A stretch of DNA of 64,000 bases, from the NCBI RefSeq assembly GCF_024494645.1, contig NZ_JANHDJ010000001.1:186001-250000 (forward strand), in the 5' to 3' direction. The position numbers and the translations under genes were made by a program. This DNA comes from Halohasta litorea. Lineage in GTDB: Archaea; Halobacteriota; Halobacteria; Halobacteriales; Haloferacaceae. How positions within the stretch are numbered: position 1 is the stretch's first letter; every line of letters starts with the position of its first letter. Under the pieces are notes generated by a model. The model worked only from the letters and a program-made list of their open reading frames with translations. It did no database searches and was not told the DNA's origin. Of this stretch, positions 18,894 to 28,494 are shown one piece after another.

Positions 18894-20165
18894 ATGGCTC
18901 TCGGTGTCGTCGAGCGGGCGTCGACTCCTCGCCCGGAACTGTTCGCTGTCCTCGTCGGCAACGGACTCCCGCTGATCGGTGTCGTCGCACTCGGTTGGGA
19001 CGCCGCCGCTCTCCTCTTCCTCTACTGGCTTGAACTCGGCGTTCTCAGTCTGTTGGCCGTGGTTCGGGCGCTGTTCGCCGGTCGACCCTCGGAGTTCAAC
19101 GGCGATCCACTGATCCTCGGTGCGCTGGCTCACCGAACGGCGTCGGTTGGGATACCACGAACTGACGTGGCCGTTCGTCTGTCAAGCCTCCTGGTGCTGC
19201 ACGTTGCGGTGCCGGTGCTTGCGGTTCTCTGGTTCCTCGTCGGCGCGTTCACTGTCGGCGTCGTCGGCGATGGGAGCCTCACTGAGGCTACACTGGGGAC
19301 TGTGATGCTGGCCGCAGTCGGCATCCTTCTCAGTGAGACCGCTGAGACGGCCGCCGACTACTTCTATCGGGGAGTGTATCGGGATCACAGCGCCCAGACC
19401 GCGATCCGGGGCGTCCTCGTTCGCGGGATGACACTGTTCGTGGGTGGGCTGTTCACGGTCATGGCCGTCGCGCTCGTCAGCGACTCGATCGCGAGCGACG
19501 TACCCATCTCCGAACTCGACGCGGCGGTGGTCGGCACGCCCCTGCTTGTCGGCATCGTCGGCGTCAAGTTCGGTCTCGATCTGGCGGGCGTCTACGGCGA
19601 CCGCCTCGCGACGTTCGACGAGTCGACAGAAATCCTGTGGGGGTGGGCCTACGAGCCGCCGACCGTCGAGCCGGTCGAGACGACGCTTTCGGGCGCGGTC
19701 GACCGCATCCGACCCGACCGCCGGGGGCGGCTGATCGGCGGGGTAGCGAACCTCTGTCATCGACCGGGTGCGGCGGGGGTCGGCGTCTTCGTGCTGGCCA
19801 TCGCGGGACTGTTCGCGACCGGGCAGGTGTGGGATCTCGCCGCGCTGCTTGTCGGCGTCGCGGTCGTCGTTCCGGGTGGGCTGCTGTCGGTCGACTACTG
19901 GCTCCGCTACGGGGCCGTCGAGTATCGAACCGACGGCGAGGCGATCGTCGCCGTCGACCGGCTGTTCGGCGGTGGGCTGTGGCGCGTCGAACCATGGGAC
20001 GAGACCGATCTCCGGGTCGAACGCGATCGGCTCGACGAATTCCTTGGCACCCACACGGTCGTCGTCGAGTTGGTCGGCGGCGAGACGTTCCGTTTGCCGC
20101 GGCTGGCCCATCCCCAGCCGATTCTCGATACCTTCGACCGGCGAGCCGACTGGCCGGGCGAGTGA
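18894..20165 (+). CDS. DUF6498-like haloarchaeal membrane protein
   Basis: This 423-residue multi-pass membrane protein has about seven to eight hydrophobic segments. The N-terminus ELFAVLVGNGLPLIGVVALGWDAAALLFLYWLELG is characteristic of the family I know as DUF6498. The C-terminal ~100 residues are soluble and beta-rich (YRTDGEAIVAVDRLFGGGLW), resembling a PH-like fold. The start at 18894 is the first one after the ABC ATPase that begins with this family's N-terminus. Function unknown. It is 26 bp downstream of the importer operon, but a functional link is doubtful. Confidence 0.75.
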   Translation: MALGVVERASTPRPELFAVLVGNGLPLIGVVALGWDAAALLFLYWLELGVLSLLAVVRALFAGRPSEFNGDPLILGALAHRTASVGIPRTDVAVRLSSLLVLHVAVPVLAVLWFLVGAFTVGVVGDGSLTEATLGTVMLAAVGILLSETAETAADYFYRGVYRDHSAQTAIRGVLVRGMTLFVGGLFTVMAVALVSDSIASDVPISELDAAVVGTPLLVGIVGVKFGLDLAGVYGDRLATFDESTEILWGWAYEPPTVEPVETTLSGAVDRIRPDRRGRLIGGVANLCHRPGAAGVGVFVLAIAGLFATGQVWDLAALLVGVAVVVPGGLLSVDYWLRYGAVEYRTDGEAIVAVDRLFGGGLWRVEPWDETDLRVERDRLDEFLGTHTVVVELVGGETFRLPRLAHPQPILDTFDRRADWPGE

Positions 20166-20379
20166 TTCGTGGGCGGTCGAATGGGATCGACGCGTCCCGT
20201 CGACTGTCCGCTGTAGTGCCGCTGTCGGGGTCAACATAAGTTCGGAAAGTAGCATCACCTACAAAACACTAGTCAATGATATCATTACGATGTAGCTTAA
20301 TCGAATTTATCCAATTACAAATGAGAGGGCAAATCTGAGCAGAAATATAAGATACTCTATGAATATCTCAGTGAGGCAG

Positions 20380-21213
20380 TTATTCAATTATTGCTACTAT
20401 TCCAGTCAGTAACGTTCCGAAAACAAATCCAGTTCCATGAGCAAATATATTAACGAAACTTCCGGATTGGATCACATCAATTGGAATCAGTGCCCAAACA
20501 AATGCACAGACAATTATTCCGAACCCAAGGATTACCACGATGGGATCATTGTATTCCTCCCTCGTCTTTCTAATTTGACTCCAGCTCCTTATCTCATCAA
20601 ATGAGATATATATTGCACTGATCACACTCAGTCCGAAAATCAGTAGAAGTCCTGTTTGAGCCGATAATGTGCCGTGAAGAACTGAGAGGAAGCCCACTGC
20701 TGCCAATCCAACTCCAACTACTGAATGTATGCCCGGCCAGACACCATATCTTCGTGCGACGTATACGCCTATCCCACCCAGTGTCATCCCAGCCAACCCG
20801 CCGATTATACCTGAGAACCCCTTTGAATCTGCGTCACTTGGGAACAACTCATAATGCTGGTAGAGAATACCGTAATCGATAGCAGTTGTAAGGAATGGAG
20901 TGAGAAGTAATAGGGATACAAAGGTAATCCAAAATACTCTGCGTGCATCAACAAAAACTGTCAATAACCAGTACGCAATGCCGACCGTGAGCGTGTATGC
21001 ACCAAGATTGTAGAGCAAGTGTCCGTTACTTCCATGGGTGTATGCTGCTGTCCACGCTGTTACGATACTAGGATCGTTATAGTAGAAGCACAGACCAGTA
21101 TATATCGAATCAGGTGTTAGAAAGTGCAGTGCAGCGAGAATCGTTGGAATACTAATTAATAGTCCGATATCAGACGATGGGAGTTGTTTTACCAGTTGTT
21201 TAGTCTGACCCAT
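20380..21213 (-). CDS. Divergent rhomboid-like intramembrane protease in a low-GC island
   Basis: This 277-residue protein has about seven hydrophobic helices. Rhomboid hallmarks are recognisable: H60 and N69 in AYTHGSNGHLLYNLG, the serine motif GFSG with S134, and the partner histidine H259 in FAHGTGFVFG. It should cleave membrane proteins within the bilayer. The gene and its flanks are far more AT-rich than the surroundings, which suggests recent acquisition. A CTTAAATA box at 21241-21248 (TATTTAAG on the minus strand) lies about 30 nt upstream of its ATG. The family call rests on motifs only. Confidence 0.72.
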   Translation of the reverse strand: MGQTKQLVKQLPSSDIGLLISIPTILAALHFLTPDSIYTGLCFYYNDPSIVTAWTAAYTHGSNGHLLYNLGAYTLTVGIAYWLLTVFVDARRVFWITFVSLLLLTPFLTTAIDYGILYQHYELFPSDADSKGFSGIIGGLAGMTLGGIGVYVARRYGVWPGIHSVVGVGLAAVGFLSVLHGTLSAQTGLLLIFGLSVISAIYISFDEIRSWSQIRKTREEYNDPIVVILGFGIIVCAFVWALIPIDVIQSGSFVNIFAHGTGFVFGTLLTGIVAIIE

Positions 21214-21391
21214 TTGGATAAATAGTTGTTAATGAATCCACTTAAATAGTCATTTGTGTATCAAATATTCCGTCAATAATTTCACATACCTTTTCAGTGT
21301 TCTCCCTGAATAATTAAGTTATGTCTCTTACTGAAGACAGTGAAACAGCGGTATCTGTACGTAGAACGAATTTCCTATCGCAGAATATGAT

Positions 21392-22306
21392 TTATGAATC
21401 GCTGTAGGACCGAACCGAATCGAGTTCATCGACAGTAATATCCTCCGCAAGCGCCCCAGTATCGACCGAGTCGGGGGTTTCACTCGGATACTTCCGCTTG
21501 AAATAGCCGTAGATGTTTGTTAGATCGCGTTCCAGGAGTTCGTCGCTGTTTTCGTGGTCGGTGGGGACCGCTTGGGGCCAATCGAAGATCGTGATCCCCT
21601 CTTCGTCGATGAAGACGTTGTACTCGCTCATATCGCTGTGGACGTATCCCCGCTGGTAGGCTGCGGCCATCTCTTCGAGGATGAGATCCAGGACACCAAC
21701 CACCTGCTCGGATTCGAGTCGCGCACGCGAGAGCTCCGCGCCGTCGAGTTTCTCCATGACGATCGCGTGGCGGTTCTGGTCGACCGGCCGCGGGACCGAC
21801 ACATCGGGGTACAGCCCTTCGAGCGCCTCGTATTCCTTTTCGGCGGCCTTCCGGGCGGTGTAGAGCCACGAGACGTGGTTGTGATCGGCGGTGTACTCCC
21901 GCTCGCGGTCGACTTCGCGGAAGTTCGTATACCCTTCGCGGTGATATTTCAGCGCCAGCGGCTGGAACGACATCGCTTCGTAGACGTCGCTTTCCTTGCC
22001 GACACCCAGCGGTGCGCCGACGCCGTCGATCGTATCGCGCTCTGAGAAGCTCCGTAAGGCGAGTGCGTCGTATCCCTCGAAGGTGAGCTGGTAGCCCTCG
22101 TACTGGATCGTCTTCCGCTGGATGAGCTCGTGTTGCATACAGCGGTCGATGCGGTACTCTATTTCTTCGCTCGTGAGGCTCGCGTACTTCGGGAGTTTCT
22201 CGCGTTGGACCCACTCCGAGAAGCGCATCCCCTGTTCGATCCCCGACAGCAGATAGAAATCCTCGGGTTCGAGGTCCCGAAAGAACGCCGCGACGTTCTG
22301 AACCAT
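21392..22306 (-). CDS. rio2: RIO-type serine/threonine kinase Rio2
   Basis: This 304-residue kinase begins with a Rio2-specific winged helix (FFRDLEPEDFYLLSGIEQGM, YRIDRCMQHELIQRK). The kinase core follows: the ATP loop GVGKESDVYEA, an ALKYHREGYTNFR strand with the lysine, the catalytic loop YVHSDMSEYNVFID, and the metal-binding FDWPQAV. Rio2 acts in small-subunit ribosome maturation. It is full length. The 3' end lies next to the low-GC island, but its composition is normal. Confidence 0.95.
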   Translation of the reverse strand: MVQNVAAFFRDLEPEDFYLLSGIEQGMRFSEWVQREKLPKYASLTSEEIEYRIDRCMQHELIQRKTIQYEGYQLTFEGYDALALRSFSERDTIDGVGAPLGVGKESDVYEAMSFQPLALKYHREGYTNFREVDREREYTADHNHVSWLYTARKAAEKEYEALEGLYPDVSVPRPVDQNRHAIVMEKLDGAELSRARLESEQVVGVLDLILEEMAAAYQRGYVHSDMSEYNVFIDEEGITIFDWPQAVPTDHENSDELLERDLTNIYGYFKRKYPSETPDSVDTGALAEDITVDELDSVRSYSDS

Positions 22307-22424
22307 ACCCCACGGAGGCCCGCGGACCGTAAAAGCCCGACGAGTCGACCGATTCTCCGCAATAAATCAAATATTGCTATATCGAATTGCTGCTCGCGCG
22401 ATACAGACGGATGAATCGCTGTTT

Positions 22425-22446
22425 GAGTGTCTCCTCGGGGACACTC
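22425..22446. terminator. Hairpin downstream of the HPP-Usp gene
   Basis: GAGTGTC (22425-22431) and GACACTC (22440-22446) form a 7-bp stem with an 8-nt loop, about 60 bp past the end of the broken HPP-Usp gene. No long oligo-T tract follows on that strand, so a terminator role is only possible. It could also be an operator for the rio2 promoter region. Confidence 0.25.
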
Positions 22447-22507
22447 GCTACACGATACGTCTCGGTGTTTTCTCGGCCCGGATGAGGTATCGACAGTCGA
22501 GACCGCG

Positions 22508-23961
22508 CTAGCGTCCCCGGTGGACGATCGCCAGGTCGCAGTCGACGTCGTGAATCCGCTCGAAGGTCGGCGTCGAAAAGAACCGCGAGGCGCGGCTTCG
22601 GTCGGTGCTCGCCCCGACGATGGCCACGTCGTAGTGTGAGGCGTTGACGTGGAGGAACTCTTCGACGGGAGTGTAGCCGATCCGGGTTTCGATCGGGGCG
22701 TCGAACGACTCCACGAGGTTGTCGAGCATGGTTTCGGCCTCCCGTCGCTCGGCGTCGGAGCCGACGCAGCGACAGGCCGAAATCGTCCCGGTCGTCAACA
22801 GTCGGTGGGCGAAATCCAACATCGTGTTGGCCTGCTCGCCCGGCCCGCGAACCATCACCAGCAGCCGGTGCCACTCGGTTCGGCCGGTCGTCGGTCGGAA
22901 GACGACGGTGTCGATCGGGCCATCGAGCAGCGTGGTGACGAACCGGCTCGGAGTGCCGTCGTCGGCCTCGTAGGGACTGACGATCAGATCACAGCCCTCG
23001 GCTTCGGCGGTGTCGAGGTCGTCCTTCCGGCCGAGCCGTCCTCGGCGACGACCGCGAGCTCACAGGGAACGTCGACCGTCGAGACGACCAGCTCCTGGAG
23101 CCGTTCGAGCCGCCGCCGGAGCCGGTCGGTGATCTGGGCTTCTGCCGTTCGGGTTACCGCCTCGTCGTCGACCCCGCCGGTCGTGGCCGCGACCTCCGCT
23201 TCGACTTTGGATTCGGTTTCGGCGATCGTCTCCGGACTCACCGTCTGCATCAGTACCACCTTCCCGACCTCGTGGGCCGCGGCGAGCCGGGCGGCAAACA
23301 GCACCAGGGACTCGGGGTCGTCGCCCCGAATCGGCACGAGCACCTGATCGTCGCCGTGGGTCGACTGAAACAGGTAGCGGGCCCGTTCCTCGTAGAAGTG
23401 TCGACGCCAGAGGACGAACACGCCAGCGACGATGAGACTGGAGACGATGATGCCGCCGACGTAGGTCAGCTGCTCGGAGCCGGTGACCAACACGAGCAGT
23501 GCCGACGAAAACGCCGAGGGCTCTTCGATCGACAGCGCCCACGTCACCACGCCGGTGAGGAAGATGCCGAGGGCGGCGGCCCCGGCGTTGACCCGCAGCT
23601 CGCCGAGCGTTGCGGCGGTCCAGTACTCGCCGGTGAGCGCCAGGACGAGCCAGCCACAGATCGCCCCCGCCGAGATGCCGCCGACGAACCGCCGCGGGGA
23701 GGCGTAGCGACCGCCCGGGTTGGAAAACAGCGTGTAGGCCCCGGCCGCCAGCGGCGGATAGACGAGGAACGACACCACCGGCGAGACGTTGGCGAGCCAC
23801 GTCACGCCGCCGACGAGCAGCGGCACAAACACCAGCGCCGACAGATGAAGCAGGTGTTCGGGATCGGCCAACCAGTGGCGGACCGCCCGGATCTCTCGCC
23901 GCTCGAACTCCCGAAGTCGATCTCGGGCCGAGCGGTACCACCACGACAGTCGGTTACGCAT
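22508..23961 (-). pseudogene. HPP-family membrane protein with universal-stress domains, broken by a frameshift
   Basis: The first part (from 23961) encodes four to five membrane helices with the HPP-family element SFLVYPPLAAGAYTLF and GISAGAICGWLVLALTG, then a universal-stress-like domain (DDQVLVPIRGDDPESLVLFA). The frame stops at 22984. Near 23029-23037 the coding sense moves to another frame, which continues KDDLDTAEAEGCDLIVSPYE, then LLVMVRGPGEQANTMLDFAH, to a stop at 22508. One missing base explains everything. Either the gene is truncated in vivo or the sequence has an indel error. It probably linked a membrane channel-like part to nucleotide sensing. Confidence 0.82.
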
Positions 23962-24204
23962 TATCCTATGGTAGTTGACACGGACGGATGGCTCTTTTTG
24001 TGGGCACCTCCGAGGTATAAGACGGCTGGTTGGGGGGTCGACGCAGGATCATCGGGGGTGTTCCAACTGGTGGCTGTGTGCACGTGAGAGAACGACCATC
24101 GGCACTGTGCCTGGTTCAATGTCTCCCGACTGCTGTGGCGTCTCCCCCGGCCGGTGATCCGGTCCATACGACAGTTTTTCAGTGTGGTCGACCGCCGTTC
24201 AGAT

Positions 24205-25026
24205 ATGCCACAGGAACCGGACGAAAACATCAGTGGTGGTGTCAGTGGTGGCGGCCAACAGGCCGACTTCGACCCCTCGACTGCCGGGACACGTGCCGAA
24301 GCGGTCGTCGACGTACTGGGCGAGTTGTACTGGCAGAAAGCCTACGGCGGCCGTGCGGCCTTCGAGTGTCTGGTGCGGACGATCCTGAGCCAGAACACCA
24401 GCGACAAAGCCAGCCAGCCCGCCCACGACGCCCTTATAAATCGGTACGGTAGCGGAGCCGACGCCGAGGACAGCGACCGGGATCTGGTCGCGGCGCTGGC
24501 CGACGCCGAGCAGTCGCGGCTCGCCGAGACGATCAGCGGCGCGGGCCTGTACAATCAGAAATCCGAGGTCATCATCGACGCCGCCGAAGAGATCCGACGG
24601 GAGTTCGGGGGTGCCGACGAGTTCGATGCGTTCGTCAGGGAGGAGTCGCCGTCAGTTGTTCGCGAGCGACTCCTGGAGATCCACGGCGTCGGCCCGAAAA
24701 CCGCCGACTGTGTGCTGCTGTTCGCGGGCGGCCGCGGCGGTGTGTTTCCGGTCGATACCCACGTCCATCGGATCGCCCGCCGGATGGGGTTGGCCGACCC
24801 CGAAGCCGACCACGAGGCGGTTCGCGCCGCACTCGAAGCCGACGTCCCAGCCGAGAAATGTGGCTTCGGCCACACGGCAATGATCCAGTTCGGTCGGGAG
24901 TACTGTACGGCCCGCAAACCGGCCTGTCTCGACGGACCCGAAGCCTGCCCGCTCTACGATCTGTGTGATCGGGTCGGCGTCGACGAGATCGACGAGTCGG
25001 TGGTCGATCCCGCCGAGACTATTTAA
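24205..25026 (+). CDS. nth: Endonuclease III-like DNA glycosylase
   Basis: This 273-residue enzyme has the HhH-GPD fold: AFECLVRTILSQNTSDKAS, the helix-hairpin-helix LEIHGVGPKTADCVL with the catalytic lysine, and FPVDTHVHRIARRMG with the catalytic aspartate. Four cysteines near the end (CTARKPAC...CPLYDLC) would hold a 4Fe-4S cluster; the middle spacing is six residues rather than the usual two. It excises oxidised pyrimidines and nicks abasic sites. The start at 24205 gives a Gly-rich but plausible N-terminus. It converges with the next gene, 3 nt apart. Confidence 0.88.
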   Translation: MPQEPDENISGGVSGGGQQADFDPSTAGTRAEAVVDVLGELYWQKAYGGRAAFECLVRTILSQNTSDKASQPAHDALINRYGSGADAEDSDRDLVAALADAEQSRLAETISGAGLYNQKSEVIIDAAEEIRREFGGADEFDAFVREESPSVVRERLLEIHGVGPKTADCVLLFAGGRGGVFPVDTHVHRIARRMGLADPEADHEAVRAALEADVPAEKCGFGHTAMIQFGREYCTARKPACLDGPEACPLYDLCDRVGVDEIDESVVDPAETI

Positions 25027-25029
25027 AAG

Positions 25030-25512
25030 CTACCCGGTGAACGAACAGCTCGCATTGCCAACCGGGCCGTCGATCGGCGCGTCGGTGTCCTCGTAGTCGT
25101 AGCCGGGGCCGAACATCGGGAGCTCGAACTGGTAGTCGAAGGCGATCGAAAACGGTCCGAAGGGGTCGTTGAGGAACTCGGTGGCGCTCTCGATGCCCGT
25201 GAAGACGACGCCCGTTTTGAGCTCGATGATCGGCGGCCCGTCGATCGACCCCGCGAGCTCGATACCGATCGCGCCCGGCCCGCCGAGGTTGGTCAGCAAG
25301 GAGAGATGGAGCACCATCCTGATCTCGGGGCCTTCGGTGCCGATGGTAAACTCGTAGCCCTCGCCCGGGAAACAGGCGTTGCCGCCCGGCGTCCCGCCGG
25401 TCGAGCCGTCGGCTGTGGCGGTGGCCGTCTGCGCGCCGACGACTGCCGCCATCGGCGTCGACAGGAAGAGCAGACAGCAAACGACCGCAATGACCGGTGT
25501 CCGCGGGACCAT
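25030..25512 (-). CDS. Haloarchaeal secreted protein of unknown function
   Basis: This 160-residue protein starts with a Sec-type signal peptide (VIAVVCCLLFLSTPMAAVVGAQ). A Thr/Gly-rich linker follows, then a small beta-rich domain with a likely disulphide between a cysteine in NACFPGEGYEF and one in NASCSFTG at the end. The sequence is acidic and hydrophobic in alternation. I believe related proteins exist only in haloarchaea, but I cannot name a function. Confidence 0.65.
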   Translation of the reverse strand: MVPRTPVIAVVCCLLFLSTPMAAVVGAQTATATADGSTGGTPGGNACFPGEGYEFTIGTEGPEIRMVLHLSLLTNLGGPGAIGIELAGSIDGPPIIELKTGVVFTGIESATEFLNDPFGPFSIAFDYQFELPMFGPGYDYEDTDAPIDGPVGNASCSFTG

Positions 25513-25591
25513 ACGGCTAGATTCTCGCGGTAGCGGTTAAACACCACGGTGAACTGACTGGTCGGCGGGCCCGATGGATGGGGCTTGACGG

Positions 25592-25957
25592 CTATTCGAA
25601 AAACTGCTCGACGAGCAGTTCGGCCGACGCGAGGTTCGTCGCCAGCGGGATGTCGTGGACGTCACAGAGCCGGAGCAGCGCGCTGATGTCGGGCTCGTGT
25701 GGCTGTGCGGTCAGCGGGTCCCGCAGGAAAATCACGCCGTCGCACGTGTCTTCGGCGATCTCGCCGCCGATCTGCATATCGCCGCCCAGTGGCCCCGACT
25801 CCTTGCGCTCGATGTCGAGATCGGTCACTTCCATCAGTCGCTTGCCGGTCGTCCCGGTCGCCATCAGGCTGGCCTGCGAGAGCGTCTCCTCGTGGTCGGT
25901 CGCAAACGCCATCAGATCGTCTTTCTTCTTGTCGTGGGCGATCAGTGCGAGTCGCAT
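25592..25957 (-). CDS. mgsA: Methylglyoxal synthase
   Basis: This 121-residue enzyme makes methylglyoxal from dihydroxyacetone phosphate. It has the N-terminal [12 protein letters not shown], the phosphate loop ATGTTGKRL, and the catalytic aspartate D60 in [14 protein letters not shown], then [20 protein letters not shown]. Length and order match bacterial MgsA. It follows the aldo/keto reductase gene by 59 bp on the same strand, and that enzyme could reduce its toxic product. Confidence 0.94.
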   Translation of the reverse strand: MRLALIAHDKKKDDLMAFATDHEETLSQASLMATGTTGKRLMEVTDLDIERKESGPLGGDMQIGGEIAEDTCDGVIFLRDPLTAQPHEPDISALLRLCDVHDIPLATNLASAELLVEQFFE

Positions 25958-26016
25958 TCGTCCCCCTCTGGAATCCCCGTCGGCTTAATTCCCCTGTTGG
26001 TGACAGTCACTGCGGG

Positions 26017-27105
26017 CTACTCGAACACCGTGTCGAAGGCGCTGGCCCCGAGCGGGTCGAACGTCCCGGCGGCGACGTTTTCGGCAACGTGGTCGGCCGA
26101 ACGCATCCCGACCAACGAGGTGGTGACTCCCGGCGCGCTCCGGGCGAAGTTGATCGCCCGCTGGGCCGCCGTATCGCCCGACAGCTCGGCGTCGACCGCA
26201 GGTGGGATCGCCGCCGCCAGATCCCCTTGCCCGATCGAGGCGCTTGTGACGACCGACAGCCCCGACTCGTGGGCGTATTCGAGCGCGCTGACCGGTCCCT
26301 CGTCGCTTGGCTGAGACTTGACAGTAAACGCGTCGGCCATCTTGACGTTGAACGGCAGCTGGATCGCGGCCAGTCCGTGATCGTCGACGCCGACGTGTTC
26401 GGCGGCGGCCTCCGCGCGCTCGATCACCGCCGGGAGCGAAAGATACTGCTGGTGGGACTGAGGGACGCGAAACGCCTGCCACGTTGCCAGCCCGTAGACG
26501 CCGATATCGCCCGCCGCCCGGCGGCGCTCTAAGAGCTCGAAGGCCGCTTCGAGCTGGTCGTAGACTGACCCAGGGTCGGCGTCAAGCAGCTGTGTCTCGG
26601 GGTTGTGGAGGTAGTAGCAGTCGATCGTCTCAACGCCGAGGTTCGACAGCGACTGGTCGAGCATCTCGTTTATAAAATTCGGCTCCAGCGAGTGGCTGCC
26701 CCGGACGAGAGAGCCAGGGTCGACCACGCCCGGTTCGACGAACTGCTCGCGGATATACTCGCCGGGGTCGGCGGGTCGCTCGCCGTCGAACGGCAGAAAG
26801 CCGCCCTTCGTCGCCACGACGATCGCCTCGCGGTCGATCTCGGTCCGCTCTAAGACATCGCCGATGACGCGCTCGCTGCGCTGACAGCGGTAGTTGATCG
26901 CGGTGTCGACGTGGTTGATCCCGTTTTCGAGTGCCGTCTCGATGGCCTCGCGGTAGGCCTCGTCGACGCGGTCGGTCGGCTCGCCAAGGTAGCTCCCGAT
27001 ACCGATACTGGAACAGACGCCCGGTGGGAAACGTCGGAAGTAGGTACGGCCGAAACTGTCGCCGAACCGGTCGCGGTAGGCCCACGTTCCGTCTGCGGTT
27101 GCCAT
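26017..27105 (-). CDS. Aldo/keto reductase
   Basis: This 362-residue NAD(P)H-dependent oxidoreductase has a TIM barrel. Visible are GIGSYLGEPTDRVDEAYREA, the catalytic-type stretch INHVDTAINYRCQRSERVIG, IVVATKGGFLPF, TIDCYYLHNPE and, near the end, GVTTSLVGMRSADHVAENV for cofactor binding. It is longer than the ~320 residues common in the family, with an insertion around residues 110-140. Together with methylglyoxal synthase downstream it suggests aldehyde reduction, but the substrate is unproven. Confidence 0.88.
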   Translation of the reverse strand: MATADGTWAYRDRFGDSFGRTYFRRFPPGVCSSIGIGSYLGEPTDRVDEAYREAIETALENGINHVDTAINYRCQRSERVIGDVLERTEIDREAIVVATKGGFLPFDGERPADPGEYIREQFVEPGVVDPGSLVRGSHSLEPNFINEMLDQSLSNLGVETIDCYYLHNPETQLLDADPGSVYDQLEAAFELLERRRAAGDIGVYGLATWQAFRVPQSHQQYLSLPAVIERAEAAAEHVGVDDHGLAAIQLPFNVKMADAFTVKSQPSDEGPVSALEYAHESGLSVVTSASIGQGDLAAAIPPAVDAELSGDTAAQRAINFARSAPGVTTSLVGMRSADHVAENVAAGTFDPLGASAFDTVFE

Positions 27106-27141
27106 AGCTATCGTTGCCGACGCGCTCGAATAAGCGTAGGG

Positions 27142-28323
27142 TTAGACGTCGCCGGACATCGAGGAAAACAGCCGATCGATCAGTGCCTCACGCGGCATGG
27201 TCTCCGAACTCACCGGTTCGCCGCCGTCCGACAGCTGGGGTTGCGGGGCGATCTGGCCGCCACCCATCCGCGCGTGGCCGCCCGCGCTCGCGTTTGAGAT
27301 CCCCTCGGTGACGCTTTCGAGTACCCGGCCCATGTGGACCCGGTCGTCACGAGAGCGCCCCGAGAGGTGGATCGTCCCGTCCTTTTCACCGGCAATAACT
27401 ACTGCTGTTACCCCTTCCAGTCGGATGATCTCGTCGGCAGCCTGCGGGATCGCATCCGCGTTCGAGACCGGGCCGACATCACAGACCGCAAACGAGCCCT
27501 TGATGCGGCGGCCCGCGATCGCCCGGGCCTTGATTTCGAGCACTTCGGCGTCGACCTCCGGGTTGGCGATCCGGTCGAGTTCGTTCTGGTCGACGCCCGG
27601 ATAGAGATACGACGCGGCCTCGAAGTCGACGGCCGCCGCCCCGACTGTGAGGTTCTTTGTATCCGAGAGGATGCCGTACAGCAGGCCGGTGGCGGCCCTC
27701 GACGGCAGGACGTACTTCGAGCCGGTCTCGCTGGCGTGCTGTTCGGCGGGCACCGGCACCGCGCCAATGTCCTCGAAGTATTCGGCGACGATGCTCGAAC
27801 AGGAGCCGTAGTCGGTTCGCACGTCCGTGAACAGCTCGCCGGTCCCCTCGCCGGGATGGTGGTCGACGACCGCCAGCGGGAGGATTCCCTCCGCGCCGGT
27901 AAAGCCGCGCGGCGCGTTGTGATCGACGAGAATCACGGCCTCGGCTGCGAGATCGGTGACGTGTTCGATGCGCTCCAAATCGAGTTCGAGAACGGTCCGA
28001 AACGCGCGGTTCTCCTGGTGTCTGATCTGCCCGGAGTACTGGATCGTGACCTCGGTGTCGAGCTGCTCGGCGAGCGAGGCCACCGCCGTCGCCGAGGCCA
28101 TCGCATCCGGATCCGGGTTCGGATGCATCAACACCGTCACCGCCTCGCGGTCCGCAAGGAGCTGCTTAAACCGCTCGCCGTTGGACTGGCGGAGCCATCG
28201 GTAGACGATTGCAGCCGCTCCCGCCACTCCCGCGATGGCAACGATCGCAACGAACAACTCGGTCCGCGTCCCGACGAGATTCTCGATTAGTGCGAAGATC
28301 CCGCCGACAGCAACCTGCCCCAT
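27142..28323 (-). CDS. DHH-family phosphoesterase (NrnA-like) with N-terminal membrane anchor
   Basis: This 393-residue protein has one N-terminal membrane helix (ELFVAIVAIAGVAGAAAIVY), then the DHH catalytic core: LMHPNPDPDAMASA, ILVDHNAPRG, AVVDHHPGEG and a C-terminal DHHA1 element with GGHARMGGGQI. Such enzymes hydrolyse short oligonucleotides or cyclic dinucleotides with Mn2+. I start at 28323 because the upstream in-frame extension lacks domain character and the anchor follows directly. The membrane anchor points to a site at the inner face of the membrane. Confidence 0.87.
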   Translation of the reverse strand: MGQVAVGGIFALIENLVGTRTELFVAIVAIAGVAGAAAIVYRWLRQSNGERFKQLLADREAVTVLMHPNPDPDAMASATAVASLAEQLDTEVTIQYSGQIRHQENRAFRTVLELDLERIEHVTDLAAEAVILVDHNAPRGFTGAEGILPLAVVDHHPGEGTGELFTDVRTDYGSCSSIVAEYFEDIGAVPVPAEQHASETGSKYVLPSRAATGLLYGILSDTKNLTVGAAAVDFEAASYLYPGVDQNELDRIANPEVDAEVLEIKARAIAGRRIKGSFAVCDVGPVSNADAIPQAADEIIRLEGVTAVVIAGEKDGTIHLSGRSRDDRVHMGRVLESVTEGISNASAGGHARMGGGQIAPQPQLSDGGEPVSSETMPREALIDRLFSSMSGDV

Positions 28324-28494
28324 ATATCGTACGTCTGCATCATTCACTATGAAGGTTGGCAGCGCTCCCGTCGGCTTGGCAAGGACAAAATTAGTCCCCA
28401 TCGGGCGGCTCTCCCGTAGTCTGTTCTTACAACGGGACGATAGCCTCACGCGGTTACGGAGTACGTACCGCTTGAGTACGTCGGTAGGAACCTC

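Noticed and set aside
21394-22422. 12-bp repeat ATGAATCGCTGT at 21394 and 22411 as possible attachment sites around rio2
   Set aside because: Only 12 bp, flanking a conserved core gene of normal composition; chance occurrence at this length is not rare.
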